64,000 bases of DNA, from NCBI GenBank assembly GCA_016840285.1, contig JAEOSR010000095.1:1-64000 (forward strand), written 5' to 3'. Shown here in pieces: positions 9,901 through 18,398 of the stretch (within the stretch, counting starts at the first letter, position 1; the number at the start of each line of letters is the position of its first letter). The translations under genes and the position numbers were made by a program. Origin of the DNA: Candidatus Hodarchaeota archaeon. GTDB lineage: Archaea; Asgardarchaeota; Heimdallarchaeia; Hodarchaeales; Hodarchaeaceae. Below the pieces are notes generated by a model, which was not told the origin of the DNA, ran no database searches, and was given only the letters and a program-made list of their open reading frames with translations.

Positions 9901-11886
9901 AAGTATTCGTTTTGCTGTACTTCGATGTTTTGGTGTTAACGCCACTTTAGTGAACCATTCATATGCTTCATCAACTGAAAGCTCATAAAAATCTGCTATA
10001 GATAGTGATTGATCTTTAAATTCTACTGTTGATGCAAGAACTTCAGCAGAGAATCGTTTTCCTTCACAAAGATCACATCGAATCCAAGCTGACGGTAAGA
10101 AGCGCATTTTAACTTCATTTGCTCCCATTCCCTTACAGTTCATACACCATCCTTCCTCACGATTAAATGAAAAGTGAGAAGAGGAGAGCTTCGTGAATTT
10201 AGCAAAAATATCCCGAATTACAGCTGCTAAATTGGTGTACGTTGCTGGATTCGACCGCGGGTTTTTACCAATAGGTGATTGATCCACTAGAACAGGTTTT
10301 AGCTTTAGTCCTTTGATTTGTTTACATCCAATCGGTTTATCATTTTTCAATGATTCGTGTAGGACTTCTTCTATAAAAGTACTCTTACCACTTCCACTAG
10401 GCCCTGTTATTATAGTAAAACGACCAATTGGTATTTTGACATTAATTCTTTTTAAATTGTGTTGATTTGCTTCAATTATCTCTAAGAACTGAGTTGGAGA
10501 AGAACGATGTTTTGGAATAGTCACCCTTTCTTGCAGGCTGAAGAAACGACCAGTGTAACCATTTGTTTTCCATAAGGAAGGTAATGTTCCAGTAAATACT
10601 ACATTTCCACCTTTTATACCCGCACCTGGTCCAAGATCAACTGCCCGATCTGCTGAGGCTGCTGCGATTCTATCATGCTCAACAAATATTATTGGTCCAT
10701 TAAGCTGCTGAAATGCTGGAAGTAGTTTAGTGACATCTGTTATACTTAACCCAATTGTGGGTTCATCCAACACATAAACCATATCTTCTAGTCGACTTAA
10801 TAATGCTACAGCTAAACGTACTCTCTGAGATTCCCCTCTAGATAATGTTGGGGAAGAACGATTCAAGGTGATATATCCTAATCCAACCGTTAGTAAGGCT
10901 TTTAATCGTCTTTTTATTTCAGAAATTAAACGATCTGCAGATGGTGGAAGCTTTGGATCTTTGAAAAGGGTATTAGTTTCAGCGATTGACAAGTTTAGAA
11001 GATCTAGTAGGCTTAATCCCTTCCATGTAATTGACAAGGCATCTGGGTGTATACCTGTTCCTTGACAGTTATCACAACCTTTTCTTTTACAAAATGGACA
11101 AGGGATGTTGAAGATAGATGATCTTACTTCTTTAATCCACTGGTTACAAATTGGGCATATATTTGTTACAGGAAATGTTGCAAGCTTTTGATCTTGAGTT
11201 TCAAACCTAATATTTATTGCATTTACTCCCAGCGCTGTGATTTTTTGAACTTCTTTTCGGATTTCATTTGATGATAGTGATTTATTTATTTTTTTAATTT
11301 TAATTTCGATGTTGTGTGGCTTTTGTGGACTTAATTCTTCTGATAGATACCATTGTCCATCTACAAGAAGAACCTCTCTCCCAAACTCTCTAACAAGACT
11401 ATGGAGTAAAGACCTATGACTCCCTTTTACTCCTTTTACTAAAGGAGCGTAAAGACTTATTGAGTTAGTTTCAGTAAAAAGGGATATTATATCAATTATC
11501 TCATCCTCAGAAAAAACTCTAATGTTTGATCCACAACCAGGGCAATGACGCTGGCCATAATTGATGTAGAAAATTCTTAGAAAGGGGTGTATTCCAGACG
11601 CAGATGCTAATGTAGAAAGAGGATTACGATTGAGAACATTTTGTTCAATTGCGATTGTTGGCCCTAATTCTGAGATTCGGTGGACACGAGCAGGAGCTAA
11701 TCGGGGCTTAGATCCTCGTGTAAATATTTCCGAAAAACGTCGTCGGGCTTCATGATAAAGGGTTGAAAATACAAGAGAACTCTTCCCACTGCCAGAAATT
11801 CCAGTTACAACAGTTAAACCATCTTCAAATTCAACATTGATGTTTTGAAGGTTGTTCTCATTCGCACCTTCTATTTGGATTTTCAC
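6994..11886 (-). CDS. Giant tandem UvrA-like ABC ATPase (two fused UvrA units)
   Basis: The 1630 residues contain four ABC ATPase modules, twice the number in UvrA. Walker A motifs lie at 29-36, 495-502, 837-844 and 1330-1337; signatures LSRGE (348), LSGGE (682), LSAGE (1178) and LSGGE (1514); Walker B at 371, 706, 1201 and 1541. UvrA C-terminal zinc fingers are seen at about 581-607 and 1424-1450. The first half keeps a UvrB-binding-like insertion (about 131-240) but has a short signature insertion. The second half lacks the UvrB-binding domain and keeps the long signature insertion (about 980-1110). Chlamydial UvrA is also a tandem fusion. It opens with GTG and is coupled to the toroid gene. 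A repair or DNA-surveillance role is inferred. Confidence 0.9.
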   Translation of the reverse strand: MKIQIEGANENNLQNINVEFEDGLTVVTGISGSGKSSLVFSTLYHEARRRFSEIFTRGSKPRLAPARVHRISELGPTIAIEQNVLNRNPLSTLASASGIHPFLRIFYINYGQRHCPGCGSNIRVFSEDEIIDIISLFTETNSISLYAPLVKGVKGSHRSLLHSLVREFGREVLLVDGQWYLSEELSPQKPHNIEIKIKKINKSLSSNEIRKEVQKITALGVNAINIRFETQDQKLATFPVTNICPICNQWIKEVRSSIFNIPCPFCKRKGCDNCQGTGIHPDALSITWKGLSLLDLLNLSIAETNTLFKDPKLPPSADRLISEIKRRLKALLTVGLGYITLNRSSPTLSRGESQRVRLAVALLSRLEDMVYVLDEPTIGLSITDVTKLLPAFQQLNGPIIFVEHDRIAAASADRAVDLGPGAGIKGGNVVFTGTLPSLWKTNGYTGRFFSLQERVTIPKHRSSPTQFLEIIEANQHNLKRINVKIPIGRFTIITGPSGSGKSTFIEEVLHESLKNDKPIGCKQIKGLKLKPVLVDQSPIGKNPRSNPATYTNLAAVIRDIFAKFTKLSSSHFSFNREEGWCMNCKGMGANEVKMRFLPSAWIRCDLCEGKRFSAEVLASTVEFKDQSLSIADFYELSVDEAYEWFTKVALTPKHRSTAKRILEALRDVGLGYLPLGQSSPSLSGGEAQRVKLAKYLGRKSLKDQLILLDEPSIGLHPHDVSCLLVVLDKLVRSGATIVVVEHNSDFIRAADWIVDLGLGAGPDGGQLIFNGIPQGLLDISKSLTTQGLQYEETIHPKLKETRPVRKSGTIKIENAYANNLKNITTEFPKRALTVVTGVSGSGKSSLINDVLKAEAERRYLETLSLYERQGLREGPEAPVKSVSGLGVTISIDPRRIGRWYNYRSTVGLIIEISHHLAILISHFGEFLCSKCNVSCQRHQEDWICPKCKKNYPIPKPKYFSPSNYASACIKCQGIGTLQVPKPEKLIIHPEKPLCKGAMYSPGFFPKGYLCKRYNGGYYVVQALANRYHFDPISTPWNEMSTEAQQAFLFGVKEPLEVAFESRSKKNENYTRTIDFRGFYGWIGDWDVGGTYTTSEICSECNGTRFRPEYLKVTLNSYNIHELNEMPFNHLLKVLQNLSIPDIHTHIAKYSLETVVHRLKFLNQVGLGYIEASRVIMTLSAGEAQRIRLAGLLGSSLTSLTVLVDEPTRGLHPSEIDGLLNALSNLRESNTLIVVEHDPQVIMAADYIIDIGPGPGESGGTIVAQGTVEEVSNTNTVTGMWLQGKRRFKRPKKYETYRKPQGWLKLYGAAQNNLKGDLIEIPLGTLATVCGVSGSGKSTLLIDTLGRIMSPKKHTTSVAYEPIEPGKYGSIEGAPSRAIIIDQSKQEVTSPFTYLSLKKPLISLFMESDDAKAIELDEKNLYRQCSACKGRGRIRMDMGFLPDVFTHCDICQGTGLTAEAWMVRLHGYTLPDLYNLTLNQIYDLFKYDQRISRPLNAVKKVGLGYLVLCQPRIHLSGGECQRLKIAKELCKKKSKSETSTLYIFDEPTVGLHLKDVSQLLEVLHELVDEGNTVLVIEHHLHVLAASDWLIEMGPVGGPEGGYIIAKGTPEEVAKGDTPTAPYLSTAMEGHL

Positions 11887-12101
11887 AGTTTCATTACCAC
11901 AGACTAATCTTCTTTATTTCATTATCTAGGAATTTTAGTTCTTTGTACATTGGATCATTTTGTCAATATTTTTTAACTATCTGAAAGTGGTAATTTCGAT
12001 AAAAAAACCCATTCACAATTAGATGCACACTGCAAATCATGACGTGATTATTTTCCTATCTTCATACAATTGGTCTATTGGATTGAGGAGAGATAAAAGA
12101 T

Positions 12102-12923
12102 TTAAGGAAGTAATTGCTTAATTCTTGTCCAGAATGCATTTGGATTATCCTGATGCATTGTATGACCAGCTTTAGGAATATATATTAGGGGTAATTGTGA
12201 TTTTTCAACTAGTTTTTCTGACGTGAAAAGCCCCTTATTTCCCTCTCCAAATATAAAATGAACTAAGCAATTATTATGCGCTTGAGTCGCTGCTTGTAAT
12301 CGAGGGAGAAGCTGATTACTTTCTGAAATAGAAACCAAATCAATACTCGAAGCCCAAAGCGGTATTGGGCCTATTTTATCAAGTTCCTTGAAGAATTCTC
12401 TTAGTTTATCATCAGCATTCTCATTGAGATTACCAAGCCAAGTCTTAAAGTTCTCTTTAAACTCTTTAAGTGAGTATTTTGCAATTTTAGAAGAAAAAAA
12501 GGCGTCATTTACATCCAAATTTCCTTCCATATAAAATAATCTTAAAACGTTAATATTGCAATCTGTTTGTTTTAATTGTTCAATAAGAGAAATCGCGATC
12601 GGACCTCCCATAGAGTGAGCAAGAATCACTAGAGATTCAACATTCTCAGAAACTAGTAGATTCAACAAAGTTGAAGCTTGGTTATCCATAGAATAAATTT
12701 CTATTTCAAATGGTTTAGATGACTCACCATACCCACATAGATCAGGTATTATCCACGAGAAATAATCTAGGTTATATCTCTCAAACTGACTTAAAAACCA
12801 TTTTTTGTTTCCTCCCAATCCATGAATAAACAAGATATCATAATCTAGCTTCACCTTGACTGTCCGATAATACGATATTGTACCAAAATTATATGTGAAT
12901 TTTTTTGTACTAATCTCAGACAT
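12102..12923 (-). CDS. Alpha/beta hydrolase
   Basis: This 273-residue protein shows the oxyanion-hole motif HGLGG (34-38), the nucleophile elbow HSMGG with S104, and a C-terminal catalytic histidine at H254 in AGHTMHQDNP. The acid is probably an acidic residue near 225-235, in the strand before the final helix. The fold is typical of esterases, lactonases and haloperoxidase-like hydrolases, and no substrate can be read from the sequence. It has no signal peptide and is cytoplasmic. It lies 28 bases downstream of another, unrelated-looking alpha/beta hydrolase on the same strand, and the pair may be one transcript. Confidence 0.85.
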   Translation of the reverse strand: MSEISTKKFTYNFGTISYYRTVKVKLDYDILFIHGLGGNKKWFLSQFERYNLDYFSWIIPDLCGYGESSKPFEIEIYSMDNQASTLLNLLVSENVESLVILAHSMGGPIAISLIEQLKQTDCNINVLRLFYMEGNLDVNDAFFSSKIAKYSLKEFKENFKTWLGNLNENADDKLREFFKELDKIGPIPLWASSIDLVSISESNQLLPRLQAATQAHNNCLVHFIFGEGNKGLFTSEKLVEKSQLPLIYIPKAGHTMHQDNPNAFWTRIKQLLP

Positions 12924-12951
12924 AATAACATCTCAAAGTTAGGCAATTTAG

Positions 12952-13980
12952 TCAAGAATAATTCTCATTTATTTTGCGGAGTAGTGACCGAAGCCAGAAA
13001 ATTAGGGACAAGTGTCCTCCTGGATATGAATAAAGTGGTTTTTTCAACATTCTAGCAAGATTTTGAACTCTATCAAATTGGACAATTCGATCATAATGCC
13101 CTCCAATAATCGCAGTGTGAGGATTAGTGGTATAAGGAGCAAAATACTTCAAGTTACAAGCATAAAGGATTTTATACCAATTGGTTCGTCCTCTCCTTTT
13201 TAACTGAGAGACAATATCAGTAGAAATAGGTACAATTTTAGAATTCAGCCTGAAGATAAAAGGACTAGCAAGAGCACAAATAATGTCCACATCAGTGAGA
13301 AATTGAGTAGTTAGTGCCGCTAAATGTCCTCCTAAAGAAATACCAAACATAATAACTCTTTCATATTTTTCCTTTAAATAATACTGGATTATGAAAAGAA
13401 TCTCTTGAATAGACTGCCGAATGGCTTCTAACATTCGAATTGGATTACCATTGAGATAATAAGCTCCAGAAAAAGGCGAATCGTTTGGTTGACGATGGAA
13501 ATGATAGGGTAATTCAAAAGCAAATATATCACTATGGAAAATTTGGTCAAATAATCGAAAATAGCTCATTTCATGGAGCGAAAAAGTTGTCTCAGCGAAT
13601 CCATGAATGAAAAGAACGACCGTTTTTTTATTTTTGCTATTCCTGTTCTTTTTAACTCTATAGTGGTAAGCTATCATACGGAGATTGCGATGATATTTTT
13701 GTTGTTGTAAAATCAGCGATAATGGGCGGAACGGGCTTGGAATTTGCCCACTAAATCGAAGAAATCTACCTACTGAAACTGGTTTATTCCATTTAATATC
13801 AAATGAATCTGCCTTAAAGTCCTCAAGGAAAAAGTCTCGGGGATCCCTACGATAATATTGAGTGTATCTCGAAATTAATGATGAAGATAGGTCCTCATCT
13901 TTTATTTTTCCTTTATTTCTGTATTTAAGATAGTTTATAATTGGATACTCTACCAAATCGCTAGGTACAAGTGGTACCAC
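12952..13980 (-). CDS. Second alpha/beta hydrolase, long N-terminal extension
   Basis: The protein has 342 residues with about 115 residues before the catalytic fold. Catalytic features are HGFAE (126-130), GISLGG (213-218) with nucleophile S215, acid D297 in GGHYDRIV, and H323 in PGGHLS. The long N-terminus may form a lid or a partner-binding part. The GTG at 13980 is supported by AAGGAGC about seven bases upstream. It is the first gene of a likely pair with the smaller hydrolase at 12102-12923, but the two share little beyond the fold. The substrate is unknown. Confidence 0.82.
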   Translation of the reverse strand: MVPLVPSDLVEYPIINYLKYRNKGKIKDEDLSSSLISRYTQYYRRDPRDFFLEDFKADSFDIKWNKPVSVGRFLRFSGQIPSPFRPLSLILQQQKYHRNLRMIAYHYRVKKNRNSKNKKTVVLFIHGFAETTFSLHEMSYFRLFDQIFHSDIFAFELPYHFHRQPNDSPFSGAYYLNGNPIRMLEAIRQSIQEILFIIQYYLKEKYERVIMFGISLGGHLAALTTQFLTDVDIICALASPFIFRLNSKIVPISTDIVSQLKRRGRTNWYKILYACNLKYFAPYTTNPHTAIIGGHYDRIVQFDRVQNLARMLKKPLYSYPGGHLSLIFWLRSLLRKINENYS

Positions 13981-14093
13981 AAGATAAGCTCCTTAAGTAT
14001 CAATTGAAAGAGGAAGTCATATAGTTTATTGGTACAGCTTTAGGGTTTTTAATAAGATGTTTATTTCTATGACAAAAAATTTTTCAACACTCT

Positions 14094-14489
14094 TTAAGAT
14101 GATAATTCCTCTAAAAGTATCATTGCTTGATCTGCTTGTGTTTTTGGAACAAAAAGGTGATCATGATAATAAGCTGAAACCACGTTCACACTGATTCCTG
14201 ATTCTGCGAGTTTATTAGTTATTGCAGCTAAAAAACCTATTGCTGACAGATTAGAATGAACTGTAAGTATAAGCCATTTCCAGATTTCTTTATAATCAAG
14301 AGAATTGAGCTCTGCGATTTCTCTCTTAATAATAAGTGTAATTCCTTCTTCTTCGTTAAACATCAAAAGGGGTGTGATTTTTAGTTTAGAAAAGTGAGTA
14401 TCCGAAATTGTACAAAAAACAAATTCATCATCGACTAATTTTGGATTTATTGACCTTAATAGGGTCTTCAAGTTAGAAATGCCAACCAA
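14094..14489 (-). CDS. ACT-domain protein (DUF2241-like)
   Basis: The 131-residue protein matches the small two-ACT-like-domain proteins formerly called DUF2241: an N-terminal segment with DDEFVFCTIS, then a typical ACT core with TVHSNLSAIGFLAAITNKLAESGISVNVVSAYYHDHLFV. ACT domains bind amino acids or other small ligands and act as sensors or enzyme regulators. The start is a TTG at 14489 backed by GAGGTGAT immediately upstream, a strong match to the archaeal anti-SD. No enzyme partner is adjacent, so its ligand and target are unknown. Confidence 0.8.
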   Translation of the reverse strand: MVGISNLKTLLRSINPKLVDDEFVFCTISDTHFSKLKITPLLMFNEEEGITLIIKREIAELNSLDYKEIWKWLILTVHSNLSAIGFLAAITNKLAESGISVNVVSAYYHDHLFVPKTQADQAMILLEELSS

Positions 14490-15123
14490 AAAATCACCTC
14501 TTATGGAAATCAGCTCTACCCATGATTTCTTATTAAGAATTTGCTAGCAGAGAGACATGAAATCCAAATAAAAAAGTAAAATTTTATTAGTAGTAAAAGA
14601 TTGAGGGGGGATTTGGATTTAGTTAATACTTTTTCCTTCTCCTCCCTCTAAATCTTCCAGTAACCATAAAAAGGCTAATAACGAAAGGTATAGTGGGAGG
14701 TGTGGGAGTAATTTCTACTAATTTTAATCTATCTTGATTTTGTGATTTTGACATTATGAATCCCATCTAAATTATATACTCATATATTATACATTATATT
14801 TAAACTATTTGTTTTTTATATCATTTCATTGATGGTATATATATTTCTTTCGATTTTTGGGATTGAGGGCGAAATGAGTTTATTCAGCTTCTGAATACTC
14901 ATGATTAGCTTTATTATCGGTGTTGAGAATAAGAAAAAGCTCAATGATAACATAAGATTGAATTATTTCTATCTAATTTACGGTATTTTCTAAAAGAATT
15001 CCAAATAAAATACTTTTCTTTATTGCATTGCAATGTATTTCTTATCTATTTAAGCAAATTATGAGATACTTTTTTATTTCATAAAATGCTATTCATTGGT
15101 ATGAATTTAGGGAATCGAAATGA
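14490..15123. other. 634-base region between divergent genes
   Basis: This stretch is very AT-rich and holds no long frame. It contains one 43-residue minus-strand frame (14623-14754), listed separately, and a stem-loop at 14874-14902 whose arms ATGAGT..ATTCAG and CTGAATACTCAT pair over 12 bp with a two-base bulge. Several TATA-like tracts (for example near 14775-14805) could serve as promoters for the divergent ACT and longin-like genes. No tRNA or other known RNA was recognised. Confidence 0.5.
14623..14754 (-). CDS. Possible 43-residue orphan membrane-anchor peptide
   Basis: A short frame opens at ATG 14754 (an in-frame ATG at 14766 directly follows a TAG) and ends at 14623. The product has a Thr/Pro stretch (EITPTPPTIP), a short hydrophobic segment and a very basic end (RGRRRKKY). 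This resembles the C-terminal linker-anchor-basic tail found on exported proteins elsewhere in this window, but without any preceding domain. It could be a small membrane peptide, the remnant of a lost surface protein, or chance. There is no clear ribosome site, so confidence is low. Confidence 0.28.
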   Translation of the reverse strand: MSKSQNQDRLKLVEITPTPPTIPFVISLFMVTGRFRGRRRKKY

Positions 15124-15759
15124 ATGATAATTTACGCTATTTTTATAATAATGGATGATGGCAGAACAATACTTTCAGAACAATTTCAATCTATTGAGGG
15201 TGTCAAGGATAGTATCTTATTTGGTGGATTGTTCACCGCACTTCAGTATATAACTGGTGTTATGACCAATAGTGATGATGAAATCTATTCTATTGAGGTT
15301 GAGGGCCTTTCTTATCATACTAGATCATTTGGTTCCATTCGTATTGTAATAGTTAATGATGTGCCTGACAATCCAGAAGATATCATTCAGACTATTGGAT
15401 TAAGGTTCATCAAAGAGTTTGGGGATGTATTAATACAAAGAGATTTTAATCTAGATATTTTTAAACCTTTCAAAAAAGAAATTCATGAAATATTGCGAGA
15501 AAAAACAGTCATTGATGAATCAAGATCGATTAAACCTGCTTTAAAGCTCAGAACTGCAGAGATTTTTAGTTTACCAAACCATTTACAATCAACAGCACTG
15601 GCTTTAATATCACTAGAGAAAGGAACAATAATAGCTATTGCACAAGAAAGTGGTGAAAAAATCACAAAAACTGAAAAGAATATAAAAATTCTTCAGAATA
15701 TGGGATTTGTAGGAATGAAACAAACTAATGGTAAGACAACGTATTTTTGTTCCTTCTAA
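15124..15759 (+). CDS. Longin/roadblock-like sensor protein with C-terminal helical region
   Basis: The 211-residue protein begins with a longin-like fold: a first strand (IYAIFIIMDDGRTILS), a helix containing GGLFTALQYITGVM, then paired strands around IYSIEVEGLSYHTRSFGSIRIVIV. About 100 residues of helices follow, ending in a possible winged helix (about 140-211, ending in GKTTYFCSF). Longin-like and roadblock-like proteins are strikingly expanded in Asgard archaea, where they are thought to act with small GTPases, as in eukaryotes. No GTPase gene is adjacent. The domain call comes from pattern only, so it is moderate. Confidence 0.6.
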   Translation: MIIYAIFIIMDDGRTILSEQFQSIEGVKDSILFGGLFTALQYITGVMTNSDDEIYSIEVEGLSYHTRSFGSIRIVIVNDVPDNPEDIIQTIGLRFIKEFGDVLIQRDFNLDIFKPFKKEIHEILREKTVIDESRSIKPALKLRTAEIFSLPNHLQSTALALISLEKGTIIAIAQESGEKITKTEKNIKILQNMGFVGMKQTNGKTTYFCSF

Positions 15760-15846
15760 CTTTATCTATTTTATTTAAAGCTTAATTTATTCACTAAAAG
15801 AGATTCTAATTAAATTCTCTCTTTCTATAAAAGGAAAGAAACAGAA

Positions 15847-16218
15847 ATGACAGAAACGGAAGATATAGAAGCGATAAAGAAAGCAATTATGGATTATTAT
15901 CATGAGGGCCATGTCAAAGCAGACCCAGCACTTTATGAAAAGGTTTTACATGAAGAATGGAAATTTTTTCATCATGATGACCAAGGACTAATGAGAACTG
16001 TAGATAAAGATGAATATTATTCCTGGTATGACCCAAAAAAAGTTGATCCAAGTCTTAAGTGGAAAACTAACTTCTTTTATGTTGATGTAACAAAAGGAAA
16101 GATTGGTTCCGCTAAAATCAAAATTGGAAATCAAAATGTGCAGTATATTGACTACTTTAATCTAATGAAAATTGACAACAGATGGTGGATTGTTCACAAG
16201 ATCTCAACAAAAGAATAA
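15847..16218 (+). CDS. NTF2-like / putative lumazine-binding family protein
   Basis: This 123-residue protein has the SnoaL/NTF2-like cone fold pattern of the Lumazine_bd_2 group: an N-terminal helix pair (EDIEAIKKAIMDYYHEGHVKA), a segment with HEEWKFFHHDD, and a terminal strand FNLMKIDNRWWIVHKI. Proteins of this group are small-molecule binders or enzymes of mostly unknown substrate. AAAGGAAAG lies ahead of the ATG and supports the start. It stands between the longin-like gene on the same strand and a convergent PLP enzyme gene, with no obvious partner. Confidence 0.75.
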   Translation: MTETEDIEAIKKAIMDYYHEGHVKADPALYEKVLHEEWKFFHHDDQGLMRTVDKDEYYSWYDPKKVDPSLKWKTNFFYVDVTKGKIGSAKIKIGNQNVQYIDYFNLMKIDNRWWIVHKISTKE

Positions 16219-16235
16219 TATTTCAGTTGTTTCTT

Positions 16236-17468
16236 TTAAATAATTTGAGAAAGTGCTTGTGCTAGGTCCTCAATTAGATCGTCAACATCTTCAAGCCCAA
16301 CAGAGAATCTTACTAAACCATCCGAAATTCCGCTTTCAATACGCTTTTCTCGTGGAACTTTTACATGACTCATACTAGCAGGGTGTTGAATAAGACTTTT
16401 ACAACATCCTAAAGAAGGTGCTAATGTAATAACCTTAACATTATTCATCAATGATTCTCCAGCTTCTAGTCCTCCTTTTAACTCAAAAGCAATCATCCCA
16501 CCAAATTTTCCTTTCATTTGCTTTTTAGCGAGTTCATGTTGAGGATGGGTTGTTAAACCTGGATAAAAGACTTCTTTAACTTTAGAGTGGTCTGTTAAAT
16601 ATTCCGCTAGAGCCATAGCATTTGAACAATGACTATCCATCCTTAAAGGTAATGTTTTCATCCCATTTAAGACTAGAAACGCGTCGAAGGGAGATTGTGT
16701 TACACCAAGATTCTTTTTAACAAATTGAAGTCTTTCTCTTCTTTCACCAGTTAATCTAGAGGCTAAAATGCCCGAACATGTTGTTCCATGACCATTCAAG
16801 TATTTTGTGGATGAATGTAATGAGATATCGGCTCCTAATTCTAAGGGCCTTTGGATTAAGGGCGTTGCAAATGTATTGTCGACAACTACAGGGATCTCAT
16901 TTTCCTGACCTATTTTACATATCTCATTGATGTCACAAATGACCAAATTAGGATTCGTAGGGCTTTCAAGATAGATTAGATTGGTTCTAGAATCAATTGC
17001 TTCTATTACATGTTCTACTCCTTCCCTCCCTGCAGTGTCAACGTAGTCAGTATTGACAAAATAAGAACTCATTATTCCGTCGAAAAAGTAATTTGTTCCA
17101 CCATAAACAGGATTTGTAGCTAGAATCGTGTCCCCACTTTTTGTCAATGCCATTATTACGGTTGAAATAGCAGCCATCCCTGTTGCAAAGGCATGTCCTT
17201 CAACATCAATACCCTTTTTGATTAGATTTGCTCCTTCAAGAATAGCCAAACTTTCTTCAGATGCTTTTACGGTTGGGTTTCCGAGTCTGGAGTAAATATA
17301 TCCTGGTTCCTCCCCGCTGAAGCGATTGCGGCCTCTTTCAACATTAGGAAAGCTAAACGTTGATGTAGCGAATATTGGAGTAATAAGAGAATCAGAATAT
17401 TTTTCATCGTCGCCTGCATGGAGAGCTAGTGTTGATATCTTCCAGTTAAGGTTTATTTTTGTTCTCAT
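16236..17468 (-). CDS. PLP-dependent trans-sulfuration enzyme (cystathionine gamma-lyase/synthase family)
   Basis: The 410 residues form a Cys/Met metabolism PLP enzyme. Motifs include YSRLGNPT (59-66, phosphate binding from the neighbouring subunit), ATGMAA (95-100), ESPTNP (168-173), DNTFATP starting at D197, and SSTKYLNGHG with K222 as the cofactor lysine. The family covers cystathionine gamma-synthase, gamma-lyase, O-acetylhomoserine sulfhydrylase and methionine gamma-lyase. The position of the methionine gamma-lyase active-site cysteine is glycine (VYGGT), which argues against that activity. The C-terminal HPASMSH motif is shared by lyases. The exact reaction is unresolved. Confidence 0.88.
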   Translation of the reverse strand: MRTKINLNWKISTLALHAGDDEKYSDSLITPIFATSTFSFPNVERGRNRFSGEEPGYIYSRLGNPTVKASEESLAILEGANLIKKGIDVEGHAFATGMAAISTVIMALTKSGDTILATNPVYGGTNYFFDGIMSSYFVNTDYVDTAGREGVEHVIEAIDSRTNLIYLESPTNPNLVICDINEICKIGQENEIPVVVDNTFATPLIQRPLELGADISLHSSTKYLNGHGTTCSGILASRLTGERRERLQFVKKNLGVTQSPFDAFLVLNGMKTLPLRMDSHCSNAMALAEYLTDHSKVKEVFYPGLTTHPQHELAKKQMKGKFGGMIAFELKGGLEAGESLMNNVKVITLAPSLGCCKSLIQHPASMSHVKVPREKRIESGISDGLVRFSVGLEDVDDLIEDLAQALSQII

Positions 17469-17570
17469 GATCTCATATCCAGTATTTTTGTCATTAATTC
17501 AGAATTTTATTTACAGTCATTTTATTCTACCTTAAGTTTTTAGTCTTCAAGAGAGTGGTAATTTATTCGT

Positions 17571-18347
17571 ATGAATTCCTTTTTTTATCCTCAAAAACCA
17601 TGTGGACTTCCTTTCAAAGAGGCTATCCAACGTTGTCCAACCTTGGGAAAATATGCAACCAAAGGGAAGATTGATTTAGGGAATAGTGAAGCTTTACTAT
17701 TATATAATCAGTTAGTTCTAAATGATTTTATGTCTCTGGATTTCAATGTTCCACCAGGATACCTTATTCCAACTGTTTGCAGTAGATGGCAGTTTGTTTC
17801 TTGGATTATTCGTGAGAAAATCCCCTTAAAAGTTTTAGAAATTGGCACAGGAGCTTCAGCTATTCTAGCAATGATGTTTGCGAAAATTGGTTGTCATGTG
17901 GAGGTAACAGAGATCGATGAAATGGCATGTCAAAGTGCTCAGCATAACATCAATCTGAACGGCTTGGATTCACGAATTACTTTGAAAAAAATTGAGGATG
18001 AAGAACATATTCTGATAAATTGCTATGAATCTCTAAGAAATTTTGATTTAGTGGTCTGTAATCCACCACAATATGATCAAAATTATTTCAAGAAGCGATC
18101 ATTAAAAAAAGGGTTTGTTGGACAGGAATTAGAGTTAGTTGGGGGAAAAGAAGGCCATGAGTTTATTTTAAAGTTGATTGAAGAGATTAATTATTTTTCA
18201 AAATCCCCAAGTTTTTACTTTCAATTGACGTTTCCTAAATTGTATGATCTAATCTGTATTAATCTTCAAAAAAAGGGTTATACTTTTCTTAAAGAATGTA
18301 GAAATATTGGTACAAGAAAAAGATATTACTTTAGAGTAGATTTTTAG
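17571..18347 (+). CDS. RlmF/METTL16-like N6-adenine RNA methyltransferase
   Basis: This 258-residue class I methyltransferase resembles the RlmF/METTL16 family (Methyltransf_10). An N-terminal LLYNQLVL helix and a PTVCSRWQFVSWI segment precede the SAM-binding motif IGTGAS (91-96), the acidic strand end EVTEID (about 111-116) and the catalytic NPPQY (164-168), typical of enzymes that methylate an exocyclic amine of adenine in RNA. Bacterial RlmF acts on 23S rRNA and METTL16 on U6 snRNA; the archaeal target is unknown. The protein lacks the extra C-terminal domains of METTL16. It is divergent from the trans-sulfuration gene. Confidence 0.78.
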   Translation: MNSFFYPQKPCGLPFKEAIQRCPTLGKYATKGKIDLGNSEALLLYNQLVLNDFMSLDFNVPPGYLIPTVCSRWQFVSWIIREKIPLKVLEIGTGASAILAMMFAKIGCHVEVTEIDEMACQSAQHNINLNGLDSRITLKKIEDEEHILINCYESLRNFDLVVCNPPQYDQNYFKKRSLKKGFVGQELELVGGKEGHEFILKLIEEINYFSKSPSFYFQLTFPKLYDLICINLQKKGYTFLKECRNIGTRKRYYFRVDF

Positions 18348-18398
18348 AATGAGCTTTTGAATCCTAGGCTTTGTTCTTTAATAGGGGCATGGGGGATT

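Noticed and set aside
9678..9950. 90-residue frame antisense to the tandem UvrA gene
   Set aside because: It lies wholly inside a gene with clear motifs on the other strand and has no recognisable domain.
16236..17468. Methionine gamma-lyase as the specific name
   Set aside because: The position of the characteristic active-site cysteine is glycine (VYGGT), so only the broader trans-sulfuration family is claimed.
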